Positions 10,654 through 22,632 of a stretch of 64,000 nt of DNA are shown here, piece by piece. The notes below the pieces were generated by a model. It searched no databases and was not told the DNA's origin. It saw only the letters and a program-made list of their open reading frames with translations. The first letter of the stretch is position 1; every line of letters begins with the position of its first letter. The DNA is from Zanthoxylum bungeanum (taxonomy: Eukaryota > Streptophyta > Magnoliopsida > Sapindales > Rutaceae), in NCBI GenBank assembly GCA_019454045.1, contig SKCR01049637.1:124001-188000 (forward strand). The letters are read 5' to 3'. The position numbers and the translations under genes were made by a program.

Positions 10654-10811
10654 AAACAGCAACCCAGAACAACAAAACGATCACCAAGACTATATCAATG
10701 AAATCAAGAATCTCCCAATTCAATAGAATCCTTTAACAACTCGCAATCCCAAATTCAACAACACAATTAGAACAAAACCCATTTCAAAAAGAGTAATTAG
10801 ATCACCAGAAC

Positions 10812-11417
10812 TCACTTTTTATGCTTTCTGCTACGCTTAGGTCCCCATCCTTCGAGTTTGGCAACAGGGCACCCACATCTCGCCCGAAACAACAAAACGG
10901 CCCGCCCATTAGGCGGCGCCATCTTACGCAATTCGGCACGAAGGCACTCATAATCAGGGTTTCCTTCGCTTCCTCCCTTCCAAGGCAATTTATCAATTAC
11001 CACATCCGATCTCACGCACACATCGGTCTGAAGCTGCAAATCAAATTCCATAGCCTTCTTAAGGCCCTTACAATTAGGGTTGTGGCATTTTCTGGCGCGT
11101 GGGCCGCAGCAAAACTCGAGGGCGAGTAGTACGGTGACGAAGAGGAGGATGAATCCGAGAATGTAGGGCAAGTGAGGGGACGAGGCGGATAATGAGAAGG
11201 CGTGGTGGTGGTGGTGGGAGAAGAGGAGGGAGAGGGAAGTGAAGATGTACGAGAAGTACGACGAGATTAAGAAGGTGCCGGAGAAGAGCACGAGGATTAG
11301 GATTAAAAGGTCGAGGGTGGCGGATGGGGAGTGCTTGCAGTGGAGAGGGGTCGATGATGACGTGGACGACGGCGCGGCGGAGGGCATGGTGGTTTCCGGG
11401 AGGAAGTGGTGGTGCAT
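10812..11417 (-). CDS. Two-membrane-span protein of the plant 'ribosomal protein L34e superfamily' (At5g19025-like)
   Basis: Intact 201-codon frame. The function of this family is not established; the 'L34e' label is an annotation name and this is not a ribosomal protein by sequence. Visible features: a Ser/Pro-rich N terminus; a hydrophobic span at residues 35-60 starting at SATLDLLIL; a His run (68-72); a second span (83-102); then a conserved, probably cytosolic Cys-containing domain with CHNPNCKGL (111-119), EFDLQLQT, LPWKGGSEGNPDYECLRAEL (144-163), KMAPPNGRAVLLFRARCGC (165-183), and a basic end GWGPKRSRKHKK. The Cys set 103, 104, 111, 116, 158, 181, 183 could bind metal or form bridges. 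The start may be Met1 or Met11 (MPSAAPSS), the N terminus being the least conserved part. The gene is GC-richer than its surroundings, as expected of a host gene. The plus-strand frames at 10821-11129 and 11239-11520 are antisense shadows. Confidence 0.9.
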   Translation of the reverse strand: MHHHFLPETTMPSAAPSSTSSSTPLHCKHSPSATLDLLILILVLFSGTFLISSYFSYIFTSLSLLFSHHHHHAFSLSASSPHLPYILGFILLFVTVLLALEFCCGPRARKCHNPNCKGLKKAMEFDLQLQTDVCVRSDVVIDKLPWKGGSEGNPDYECLRAELRKMAPPNGRAVLLFRARCGCPVAKLEGWGPKRSRKHKK

Positions 11418-11652
11418 GTTATGTTATGATGGGGATGTTGGGGTTTTGGTGGGGGTGTATGTGTATGAAGTTGAAGAGTTGAAGGGGATAGTGAGGGTGG
11501 GATGCACGCGCCTTCGATAACAGTGGTTAAGTTAGTTTGTTTGGGAATTTTTTTTTTTTTGGTTAATAGCAGTAGATTCGTTGACGATTTTGCCAGCTTT
11601 TATCGTCAAAATCATCAATTGGACTATTATGCCCTTTAAACATTGAAGCAGA
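11418..11652 (-). other. 5' flank and putative promoter of the 10812-11417 gene
   Basis: Minus-strand upstream region. It includes a pyrimidine-rich segment on the coding strand just before the start codon and a T-run at about 11549-11560. No clear TATA box could be assigned. The hAT MITE begins 235 bp upstream of the start codon. Confidence 0.45.
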
Positions 11653-12260
11653 TAGGGGTGTTCACGGGTCGGGTCGGGTCGAGTCGGATTTTTTGTATTT
11701 TTTATGATCCGATCAGGTTGGGTTATTCAGTTTTTCTGATCTGAAACTCGAAATTTGAGAAGGTGGCCCGCGCGGATCGGGTCGGGTCAACATAATAGGC
11801 AGTAAATATAATATATGTACTATTATTGATACAAATTTAATAAGATAAATGTGTAGTTGAAATGTCAAGGTATTTAATTTGTACCTGATCACATATTCGA
11901 TTCTCAACATTAACATTTTGTTTTTTGTTTTCCTCTTTTTGGAAATAGAAAGAAAAAACAAAATTTTCAGAATTGTTATGTTGAGAAACGAAATTGGGAC
12001 CTCTTAAAGACTAAGTAAACACTTTGTCATTTCAGCCATATATTCTTCTTGTCAAAATTGTATCACTAAATCTATATATATTATAATTATAATATCATTT
12101 ATATCGGGTCGGGTCAGACTCGAGTTTTCTAATCTAAACCTGTGACCCAACCCGAAATTTCGAGTCGGATCCAAATTGACCTGAAATTAAATTTAAAAAT
12201 TCATAAACTCAACCGGGTCGGGTCGGATCGCGGGTCGACCTGACCCTATGAACACCCGTA
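11653..12260. mobile_element. Non-autonomous hAT element (MITE), 608 bp
   Basis: Terminal inverted repeats TAGGGGTGTTCA (11653-11664) and, read in reverse from the right end, TACGGGTGTTCA. Subterminal runs of GGGTCGGGTC-type motifs occur in opposite orientation at the two ends. Flanks GAAGCAGA (11645-11652) and GAAGCAAG (12261-12268) form a near-perfect 8-bp target duplication. No coding capacity; the 82-codon minus frame inside is not a gene. Confidence 0.88.
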
Positions 12261-12949
12261 GAAGCAAGTGTCTTTGGATATGACTAATATTAGGGGTATA
12301 ACGGTCAAATTGTTAATTTTAATAAGTTGTTTTAGATATAATTTTGGCTTTGCCTAATTTTTTTTTTTTTTGCCTGTAGTGGGGATTTCACTATAAGTAT
12401 TAAATAAAAATTCAAATTAGTTGGATTTTGTAATGTAAAATACGGTCTTGAAAGAATTTAAAATTCTCATACGATAAAGATAAAAATTGGAAATGATGTG
12501 AAAAATTATGTTTATCTTCTTTTTTTTTTAACAAAATTGTAAACGGCTCATACTTTGTGCTGGTTGAATATTTATTTTAGGTATTCATTTTATAAAATGC
12601 TCTGAATCTTGTCGATTTTATCATTTAATTTAGACAATTAATTTACTTACATGAAATTTTTATGCCTAATTTGTTTGTCTCTAGCTTCCCAAATAATATT
12701 TCTATAATAATCAGGCATCTTGAAACACACTAAATAATAAAAAATTCATGAAATAAAGAAAAACATTAAAAATATTATTTGTAAAGATTATGTGTCACAT
12801 ATATTTTTTATTTTAATAAAAGAGTATATTATATCTTCTTATTATAATAGGTAATAAAAAAATTAATTGTAAATATTAGGTATCATGTGACGTGATTAGA
12901 AAACTTAAAATTGTTTAACTTTGATATATATATATATATATATATATAT
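12261..12949. other. AT-rich intergenic DNA with TA microsatellite
   Basis: No gene or terminal repeats recognised. A TA run spans about 12924-12949 and is the target of the following element. Confidence 0.5.
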
Positions 12950-14230
12950 CAATGTTTAAAAATACGGATAATGCATCGAGGCGGTTGGCCGTTAATGCAC
13001 GAGGCGGACCTCCTCGAGGCGGGCGCCCCAATCCGAACATCAAAACAAAAATTAAAATCATAAAATCAGCATAATAAAAGCATCAATAAAATTGATGACC
13101 TAATTTTAATAAACAAAAACCTAATTATAATACCCATAAATTGACCTAATTTTAATACAAATAGAACTAATTAAAATTTCAAAATTAACTTAATTTCAAA
13201 ATTATTTTTGAATTATGTAATGGAATATTTTATCAAATTTGTATTATATTTGTGATTTTATAATAAATTATTTTATAATGAATAATAAATTTGTATAATC
13301 CACCATCAAAATTCAAAATTGATGAAAAATATAATGAATTAAAAATTTATAAATGGAATAAGTTTGGAACTAAGGAATAATAATTATTATTATTTTACAA
13401 TAATATTCAATTTATGAAGAAATTATATATCACAATTAACAAGATCTTCAACTCTCACCCACCAATAGGAGTTGACTCCTGCAAAATACAAAAAAAAAAA
13501 AAAAAACTAATTAGTAATTTATTAAATAAATTTTGAAAAGCAATAATGGCCAATTACTTTGAATCCAAAAACACTTTTGAAAAAAATGTAAAGTTGAGGT
13601 ATTGTTTTTTTTGGTTTTTTAAAAATGACAAAAAAATAAATTAATTAAAAGAGTGGTTAGATATTTTTACCTTTCATATTTTAAAATAAAATATAATTTG
13701 TTGTTTTCTTCTCCTTCATCGTTTTTCATCTCTCCATTTAGACGAACCCTAAACCAACAGAAACCAATCACTTCCTCATTTTCGTACATGAGTCTCACTC
13801 TCTTGGCTCTCTCTCAGCCAATATATGTTACTGCATCATCTCTGTAATCGTCATTCGTCATCTCTGCATAACCATCGGTGTTATTCGTCGTCTCTGTGTC
13901 ATCATTGCTCTCTCATTTTCGTCCACCGTCTAGCGCGATTGTTTCAAGCCTCTTCAGAACGGTATCTCGCCGCTTAGCATTTTGACACCGCCTAAGCGGC
14001 CTCTTTGACCGATTTTTAGAACATTGCCTACACCGACGTAGGGATTGAGGTGGCCGCCTCACGCTGTCGCATGTCGCGTCATCGTGAAGTGGTGTGAGGT
14101 GGTCGCCTCACTCGCTGCAGTGCGGGAAAATAGAAAATGACGCCAGAGGCGGTCGTCTCAACGCGCATTCACCGTAAGGCGGCGACGTAGCGCCTCGAGG
14201 CGCCGCCTGTGACCTCATTTTCAAACAATG
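12950..14230. mobile_element. hAT-like non-autonomous element, about 1.28 kb
   Basis: Ends CAATGTTTAAAAAT (12950-12963) and, in reverse from 14230, CATTGTTTGAAAAT form degenerate terminal inverted repeats (12 of 14 matched). Subterminal GAGGCG/CGCCTC-rich blocks (12977-13030 and 13990-14215) are inverted relative to each other. It sits in a TA microsatellite (ATATATAT on both sides), so an 8-bp duplication is compatible but not provable. The interior is AT-rich without a transposase. Confidence 0.62.
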
Positions 14231-15231
14231 ATATATATATATAGATAGAGAGAGTTTGCCGGATTATCAATGATATTATTTAAAATTAATCGGATATTAT
14301 AATATATATATTTTTATTGTAATATGTTTTTAATTTAATACAAAAATTATTGTAAATATATTTTAATTATATAATTTAATAATAAAAAATCAATTATAGA
14401 GGTTAATTGTAGAGGTTAAGTGACACATATGTTTTTTTTTCCTTTTAATGATAAATTATAATATGTTTTCTTATCATAACATGTTTCTTTATTTTAATTT
14501 TATAATTTAACAATAATAAATTAAAATAGTAATTAATTAAATAAATTAATAGGTTTCTTACTTTAATAGTATATTATGTTTTTATATTATAATATGTTTC
14601 TTATGTTAATAATTTATTATTTTAAATTTATAATTTAATAATAAAAAATAATTGTAGAGATATGTTAATTTTATAATTTAATAACAAAAAATTAAATATA
14701 GAGATTGGGTTAATTATATATAATTTAATATTTTTTTTTTATATTTTAATATGATAATCTTATATGTTTTCTTATTATAATAAAATTCTTATAAAATTAT
14801 AATATGTATTTTTATTGTAATATATATTTTTATTTAATATATATATAAAGGGACTATACAATATAAGCTAGATGATGATGCAAATTTTCCCTAATTTTGT
14901 GACATTTACTGGGAAATATTTGTAATTTTTTTAAAAGTTGGACATGTTTTAGATGGGTTTGAAATTTACATCAAACTCGTTTAAATACTTGCAGGTTCAA
15001 GTTTGATTTTGACCATTATTAAGTCCAATTCAGTTTTTGACATAAATTATAAAGTTGTATGTAATTGAATTTTCTTTTCAACGTAACTTGAATCACCTCA
15101 TTTTAACATCGTATGAAAATGTTATGCTTAAAATACTGAAAACTGCGCAAATTAAAAATTCACTCTTGTCAATTGGAAATTTTGGATTTTTCACTATTTT
15201 TTATTCAATTCTTCATAAAAATATATCCTAA
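14231..15231. other. Very AT-rich intergenic DNA, no gene
   Basis: Simple AT-rich sequence with repeated AATATGTTT/TTTAATAATAAA-like phrases, possibly an eroded repeat. Nothing codes. Confidence 0.5.
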
Positions 15232-17470
15232 TGTAACGACCGGAGGACCCTACTACTGTTGAATCCTTGACTGTAGTATTATTACACCGCGGGATGAGTG
15301 TTACACAATATAATTTATGTACAAGTATATATATACACATTCGCAGAACGACTTTATGGATGAACAGCAAATTCTTCGAAACTTCGATGCGGGATTCTAT
15401 GATGTTCCACTACGAACAGTCCATAGTATTTGGGCCGTATATTTCTCATACTAACTCCAATATTTATGAATCTTATATCGTCGGAAAGCTAAGATCGAAA
15501 TCTACAACTTTCGAGTTGAACATTTTTCCAAATTCGGACCAGACATAAGACGAAAATGTAAGTCAAAAATTTGGATGAATAGTGATTTGGGGTCCAATTG
15601 GAAGATTCTCAAACTTTCCACTCACTTCCACACTTTTCTCAAATTATCCAAATATCTAAAAAGCCCTAGTATATAAAGGAGACACTATTCACAAATCACA
15701 AAAATGAAAGAAAGAAGAAGAAAAAGAAGAAGAATGTTATTGATAATGTTATAGGATGTTTAGGGAAGATATTTGCTTGTGTGATTTCCTTGGGGGAAGT
15801 TGGCTATATTTGGGTATGAAAGGATGAAGATGAGGCTTGAATTTTGGCCTCGCATCGCGACGTGATATGGGAATTTTCCCAGGAACGCCTCTGGTGTGTT
15901 ACGCGTCGCAACGCGCAAGGTTCTTGCGTCGCGACACGCAAGGCAAAAGTTTAGGTACGTTTCTGGACAGCGCTCGTCGCTACGCGCCCAAACCTGTGTC
16001 GCGACGCGAAGTTAAAAATTTCCCTAAATTCGTTTCTAATCATTTCAATTTCACCCAAACACGTTAGGGGCTATCCTATAAGTTCTGTATCAACTCGTAT
16101 GCTCATGATACATCATGATATCTGTACAACACCTTCAGAGTGATAACGCTTACTTGAATAAGTAAATTTTAATCTGATTTCGTAAGTACGTTCTTAGTTC
16201 GTTCCTAATCTAGTTTACCCGATGATAGATCATCGCAGGAACTATAAGATTCTCCAGCGAAATGAGGAAAGGCTAGCGGAACTCCAAGACAGTGAGTGAA
16301 CACTACTCTTTTTAATTGATTTGTATTGTGTTATTTTGTAAACAGACTTATTTTTACGCTTTAGGGCGTTAGATTACCTTTTATCATAGTTATTTCATGA
16401 AGATTTATGTTTTAATTTATGTTTGAGACAGAAATGCTTTTCAAGCATGATTTTATAGTTTTCGGGGCATGTGGGAAAAACCCACCCCAGTATGTAACTT
16501 GAGATAGCCTTAATTGACGGACAGAGGACATGTGCACATGTAAAGGATTGGAGGGACGGTGATACATAACGCCCCAGATCCTAGTTCAGGGCTAGGGGGA
16601 CGACGATACATAACGCCCCTAGACCCTAGTTTCAGGGTCAGGTAGTAGCATGGATCAGCACTACCGGCTCTTGTTCAGTGGCTTGGGGGACGGCGATACG
16701 TAACGCCCCAAGACCACAAATTTCAGGGATAAGATTGGCATGCTTTGGGGGACGACGATACGTAATGCCCCAAAGTCATGGTTTTGCATTCTTGGCTTCA
16801 GATAGGCGTATGGGTGGACGGCGATACGTAACGCCCTCATACGTCAAGTTTTCATATACTAAACAGTTTTCAGATACAAGATTTCCAGAAAATAATTTTC
16901 AAAGATCAGATTTTAGAAATAGTTTTTAGAAAGCAGATTCAGATAGAGAAGATTTATAAAAGAGATTTCAAGAAAAGTTTTCAGAAAAAGATTTTTCATG
17001 AAAGTTACTTCTGAAATTTTGGTTTTAGTACCAAATGATTTTATGTCAGTATTTCAGATTTTTGTTCACTCACTTAGGTCGTGCAACGATCTAACCCCCA
17101 CCCCTAGTTTTCTATCGTTGCGGGTATTTACGGAGGATGAGCTCGGGAGGGTGGATACTGATGTAGTCACTAGGGTTGGAGTCCACCAATACAAGTCAGA
17201 GATAGAGTGAGAGTCTAGTCAGAGTCAAGTACAAGTCATGTACTAGTCATTGATTGTGTGTAGTCATTGTAAAAACAATTGTCACTAAGTACATTAATTT
17301 ATATTGAGTTTTTTTTTTCTGTATTTTTGAGTTGGGCTACGGTCCCACACAAAATATAGTCAATTAGAGCAAAATGCATTAGTGTCTGTTTATGGTTAGA
17401 TAGTCAGAGGCTTATGGGGTTAGTACGGTTATCCCCTTCCGGTAGTATTTTTCATATCATGGATGTTACA
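15232..17470 (+). mobile_element. 5' LTR of a Tekay/Del-like Gypsy (chromovirus) element
   Basis: Starts TGTAAC (15232) and ends GTTACA (17465-17470), a perfect 6-bp terminal inverted repeat including TG...CA. A tRNA-Met-type PBS follows five bases later. Length is 2239 bp. It contains the stem-loop array at 16545-16845. Tekay/Del assignment rests on the TGTAACGACC start, LTR length and PBS; no coding domain is left to confirm it. Confidence 0.8.
16545..16845 (+). repeat. Five stem-loops with a conserved loop and complementary, differing stems
   Basis: Hairpins at 16545-16581, 16589-16626, 16678-16717, 16739-16780 and 16805-16845. Loop core is close to GACGRCGATACRTAAYG in all. Stems differ yet pair: GGG-CTAGGGG with CCCCTAG-A-CCC; GTGG-CTTGGGG with CCCCAAG-A-CCAC; CATG-CTTTGGGG with CCCCAAAG-T-CATG; CGTATG with CATACG. 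Each 3' strand has a single unpaired base at the same place, about four pairs from the stem base. The first hairpin pairs less well. They are unevenly spaced, 40-90 bp apart. Confidence 0.85.
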
Positions 17471-17474
17471 AATA

Positions 17475-17490
17475 TAGTATCAGAGCATGG
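17475..17490 (+). other. Primer binding site (tRNA-Met type)
   Basis: TAGTATCAGAGCATGG, one change from the TGGTATCAGAGC complement of initiator tRNA-Met, five bases after the LTR end. Confidence 0.82.
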
Positions 17491-19477
17491 TCTAGGGAGT
17501 TAGTGACTGCAGTGGGTAGAGTGCTGGGGTCTTGTATAAGCAGTATGTCTGGGATACCCGTATACGAGGCACTACCTCTCCAGTATTCGATCCTTGAGTA
17601 CATCCTCAAAGTTCTATAGGCAGGTTAGTAAGCATTCCCAGACTAATCAAATAGTATTCCTTACTAGAACAACGACACTCTATATCTAAGTTGAGAATTC
17701 TCCTATAGTTATTCTGACCCATTATCAGAAGTACAAACGAGCTAAGAAATCAGGCAGTAAGATTTTAAGAAAATTACCCGAGGGAGTGGGAAAATAAGTT
17801 ATAAGAAAGAGAGGTGTGTAGAGGTTAAAGCAGTCGAAGACGGAAAGGTAAGGAAATAGAAAGCAATAATAAATTTCTATGGAAAATTACCTAAGGAAGT
17901 AGAAAAGAGAGAGAGATGAAGTTAGAAAGAAAAGCAAGGAAAGAAAAAGTTATAAAGAGAAGTAAAAATATAGAATATAGATATATGAGCAATCAGAAGC
18001 AAATAGAGATAGAGGTACGGAAGCAGATAGATAAGAAAATGCCAGAACCTACAGTAGTAAAAAACAACAACAGAGACATAGAATTAGATAATAAAGGATA
18101 ATATTAGAACTAGTACTAAAGAAGAGAATAACAGACCTGAATGAGAATAAAATACCGAATAAACTTGAGTAGAGTTTTTTCTTTCCCAACAAGATTCATT
18201 TTCTCCTCAGAAAAATTCCTCCAAGCATGTTCAATAGTCCTTAAGCATTTCATATAGATAGCGAGTTCCCAAATAATCAAGGTTAACCATAAGACAGAAG
18301 AAGTAAGAAGTCAGGAATATTCGTGGAGAATTCTAATAGATTGAGATGCCAAAGAGGACGAAGACAACTCCGGATCCCCAACCCAAAATCAGGTCCTCAA
18401 ACAGATAAATAAAGGTCATAAACATACAAACAACTAGTTACCTTACCCAACCAATTCGAGGAGGACAAAACCCTAAATTACCTAGTTCGCCACCACTTGG
18501 TGAAACCAGTTAAGAAAGTCGCCCTGACAGAGCCTATCTCATACCTACCCTATATGAGCAATAGACTCTACCAGGACATATAGTACTAGAACAATGATCT
18601 TGAAATCCATCGAAACATAAAGAAATTAACCGACTAGATATAAAGTCGTTCCTACCAGCATAGATATAGGCGACCATAAGAAACCCAACGAGAGTTTATC
18701 ATAAGAAATGAAAAGACCTTGGAAGGCAGACCACCTAGAAAAGAATTCAGGAAGTCTCAGAAGGTATGAAGAAAAGAACCCAGTATAGCCTAAAAGATCT
18801 AGACAAGACAACATAAGGTTTACAGTATTAGTAGAAGTCCACAGGACAGATTAAACTCGAAAAGACCTACAGATAAGCCCAAGTCAGTAGTAATCCGTAG
18901 AAGAATATAAGAATAGACCTATGAAGTTGGAGATAGTTAGGAAGTAGTAAGAGTACCAGTATGGACAATACAAAAGAGTGAACCAATCGAGGTTTATAGC
19001 AAGACCAGGTAGTGGAGATCTAAGAAGCAGATAGAAGAATGAACCACCGTTAACCTCAGTAGCAAGGCGTAGAGCAAGGAATATGATGTGTAAATGGTAA
19101 GAGGAACACAAGAGGTAATAAAGAAATTTGGTGCATTCAGGCATGAAGATAACATAACGAGAATATAATAGTGTAGAGAATTGATGGTAGTTGTGGGACC
19201 CCGAGACATGGAGTAGTCGACCAATTTCCTACAGAATAAATAATGACTTTTCCTTCTGGAAACCCTGATTCGAGTAAGCATAGAAACACCGAACCAAACA
19301 CGTGAGTATGTATCCATTCCCAATTTAGAGTCCAATAATGAAAAGAACCAATAAGTAAGAGCAAATAAGAGATTAGATGAATTACAAGATGATTAGACAG
19401 CTAAATCAGTGAGTTCAATGAATCAAATATAAAGAGTATGAGATAAAATAGTTTGAAATTATGATAAGTTGAACTAG
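17491..19477 (+). mobile_element. Decayed leader/gag region of the Tekay-like element
   Basis: Purine-rich leader (17690-18120). A possible gag start lies at 18346 (MPKRTKTTPDPQPK) followed quickly by stops. No reverse transcriptase, integrase or chromodomain remains. The region is cut at 19478 by the Tat LTR; the rest of the element is not in view. Confidence 0.5.
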
Positions 19478-22400
19478 TGTAGACACTTGCATTTTTGCAT
19501 GAAAGCCCGATGATGAGCCTCGTTTGGAGGCACTACCCGATAAGTTGCGAAAGTTGTGGGAAACAGACGTCGGAAGGGAAAATTCAAAAATAAGTACATC
19601 CTCATATTTAAATCGTTTGTTTAGCCTTGGGTTCGCTCGATTAATCCCTGTTTTAACTATTGGTCTCGGCCCAAAACCCCCACAGCCCATACCAAGTCAC
19701 ACGCCCAAGCCCACACACAACCAACCCACACGCTCAAGCCCACCAAAGAACCAACCCACACGCCCAAGGCCCACCAAATCCCATCCAAAATATTCAAAAC
19801 ACATTAAACACATATCTAAATCAAATCAAATCTCATTCCTAAATTAAACAAATCACTTTCCTATTTACCAAATATCTAAATCCAATCAAATCCAATCACC
19901 TTCCAAGTTAAGGATATTCCCCACCAAAATTACACAAATTTATTTCCCTAATTAATTTAATTAAACACATCCCATATTTGCATGATTTCATTCCTTACCT
20001 AGAAACCCTAGCTCACCATTATAAAAAGAGACCTAAACCAACCCTAATGCTCCTTAGCTTATCACAAAAAACACCCTAGAACACACACCACACTCTCATA
20101 CACGGGAAACAACAAAAAAAAGAACAAACTGCCCTCAACCAAACCTACAAACTGCCGTGAACAAGCAGCCCAAATTGCCATCTCCATCACCGAGAATAAT
20201 AACCAAGATCAGTCTCAAAAAAATCACCCGAAATCGAGTCCAAAACAGTGAAGAAATTGAGACAAAACAGCAGCAAAAATAGTCCGAAACAGTGAGGAAA
20301 GACCGAGAAAACAGTAGCGAAAATAGCGGAACAACGAAGGAAAATATTGGACCAAAAAGCCAGAAAAGTTACAGAGCATTAACCCTTCCGGCGACGACGT
20401 AACACACTTCCAAGGAGCAACTTAAAAGGTAAGACCTGAGGGCACCCTTTATTACTTTTTATTTTGTAGTTTGGATGCGGCACACTCGGTTGGACATGAA
20501 ATATGTCCAACCGGGTGTGCGAGGTCCTATATCAAAGACGACCAAATTCTTGGTCACATATTTCTTTAATGTTCCTTTATCTATTTATCGCACACGTATT
20601 TCATATTATTTGCTCTTTGTCATTTCGCATGTTTATCTCTTCGCCTATGTGTTGTTATATGCATTATCATACTTCACGTCTATTTTCATGATTGCATTGT
20701 GTTAACGCTTGAGTGTTGCCTCTCGTGGTGTATCGGATGGAAACCCAGACATAAATTTCGTAGCCGAATCCGAATGGATGGTAGTGCGGTCTGTACTTGG
20801 GATACAACTCCACGTACCGCTGGAGGAAACATTCCCGCATGTGTTTACTGCATTATGGATGCCACTTTCGTCATCCCATTCGAACGCGTTCCCGAACGCT
20901 ACTCGAACAAATGTATTCTGCCTCGCCCCCGTTTGAACGCGTTTCCGAACGCCACACGAACGCGGGCCTTCTGGACAAGATCCTTTATCATGTCTTAGGT
21001 ATTTTTGCGTTTATTGTTCCGCTATTTATTTTCTATGTGTTGTTTATTTATTTATGTATTGTTAATCTAATGCGCATGGGCTAACTAGGGTGGATTAAAG
21101 GTCCTCTATTCGAGGGAAATGCCTATTGGCTACCATTACCACGATGTTTTGTCGCGCAGGACGAAGTACACTCGATTGAATGTGAAATGTGTTCAATCGG
21201 GCATACAAGGTCCCATATTATTTATTTGTTTATTCATGCATTGATAATTTAGTGCGCATGGTTTAATCATATTGGATTAAAGGTCCTCTATTTAAGGGAA
21301 ACGCTCAAAGGCTACCTTTACCATAGTTTTGCCGCGCCCTTCTTATGTCGATCTTGTCATTTACCTTTCTTTGGTTGTTATGTTTTCATTATTCATTTTA
21401 CATTCCTGTTGCGTTAGTGATTGAGTGTTGCCTTTTGGGGTATATCGGATGGAAACCCAGACATAAATTTCGTAGCTGAATCCGAATAGACGGTAGTGCA
21501 GTCTGTAATTGGGATACAACTCCATGTACCGCTCGAGAAGCATTTGCGCATGTGTTTGTGTCTTTTTTAGATACCACTTTGGTAATCTCGTTCGAACGCA
21601 TTTCCGAACGCTACACGAACGTATACATTCTGCCCCAGTCCGTTCGAATATGTTTCAGGATGCTACTCGAACGCGCATGTATTCTGTTTTATCATGCATC
21701 AGGTCTAACCCCAATCGAATGCATTTCCGAACGCTATACGAACGCGAACATTCTGTCTCATTTCCATTCGAACGCGTTTCAGAATGCTACTCGAACGCGC
21801 ATACGTTTTGTTTTATCATGTATCAGGTCTTATCCCGTTCGAACGCGTTTCTGAATGCTAGACGATCGTGGACATTCTGTCTCATTTACGTTCGAACTCG
21901 TTTCAGAATGCTACTCGAACGCGCATGTATTATGTTTTGTCATGCATCAGGCCTTATCCTGTTCGAACGCATTTCCGAACGCTATAAGAACGCGAACATT
22001 CTGTTTACTGTTTGAACGCGTTTTCAAATGCTACACGAACGCACATACAGTGAACAAATTTCTTTTCATCACATCTCATGCATGTTCGCTTCTTTGGTCA
22101 TCTATTTTGCATTACATAACTAATCATATCATTTCATTATTGACGCTTTTACCGTTATTAGTTATTTATATTTCCGCATTTATTTATTTGATATGCTCAT
22201 GAGATTGTGTGCTCGCTTTTATTATTAATGCCTTTCTAGTTGTTATTAGTTACACTATTACGCTTCATCATTTAATGCGTTTATGAATTATGTGTTTTAC
22301 CTTCGTTTTTTTATTTGCGATTATGGTGTGCAAACTTGTGTGTAGATTAAGTTATCTTGCATGTGTTACATAAGACTTGGTTATAATATTGCATAAATCT

Positions 22401-22611
22401 TTCCATTACAATTGGCATAAGTAAGGGACCATTCCGAACCCAACAGTTTGAGGTCTTCCCTTGCGAGGGATGAGTGCGGCCTTAAATCATTTCCCAGTTC
22501 ACACTGGGTGGCGACTCCATTTTATTTCTCTGGTTTAGTCCCCCGCGGGCTACTCCGTACTCCCGACCGGGCCGCGAGCCTGGACAGCGTCGCCGATTTC
22601 TGTGTTCTACA
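19478..22611 (+). mobile_element. 5' LTR of a Tat/Ogre-like Gypsy element
   Basis: Starts TGTAGACACTTGC and ends TTCTACA, giving the terminal pair TGTAGA/TCTACA. Length is 3134 bp. A Tat-type PBS follows three bases later. It carries the family landmarks: AAAAGGTAAGACCTGAGGGC (20426), two TATCGGATGGAAACC modules, three-way-junction units near 21071 and 21253, the TTCGAACG hairpin array, and the CCCCCGCGGGCTAC terminus. It is inserted into the Tekay-like internal region. Confidence 0.88.
20879..22055 (+). repeat. TTCGAACG palindrome/hairpin array in the second Tat LTR
   Basis: Copies include GCGTT-CCCG-AACGC (20886-20899) and GCGTT-TCCG-AACGC (20939-20952), then about eight more between 21590 and 22050, several with G-U-compatible changes (GCGTT-TCAG-AATGC). 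Repeats alternate with ACGAACGCG and CATTCTG. Two three-way-junction units lie between the two halves. Confidence 0.8.
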
Positions 22612-22614
22612 GTC

Positions 22615-22632
22615 TGTCGACTCCACTGGGGA
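22615..22632 (+). other. Primer binding site of Tat/Ogre type
   Basis: TGTCGACTCCACTGGGGA differs by one base from TGGCGACTCCACTGGGGA, the site I associate with Tat/Ogre elements. It lies three bases after the LTR end. Confidence 0.82.

Noticed and set aside
11239..11520. 93-codon plus-strand frame opposite the L34e-type gene
   Set aside because: Antisense to a clearly conserved protein; composition mirrors the opposite strand.
16545..16845. CRISPR-like array of regularly repeated short sequences
   Set aside because: Plant nuclear context, uneven spacing, and repeats that form complementary arms around a constant loop inside an LTR; no cas genes.
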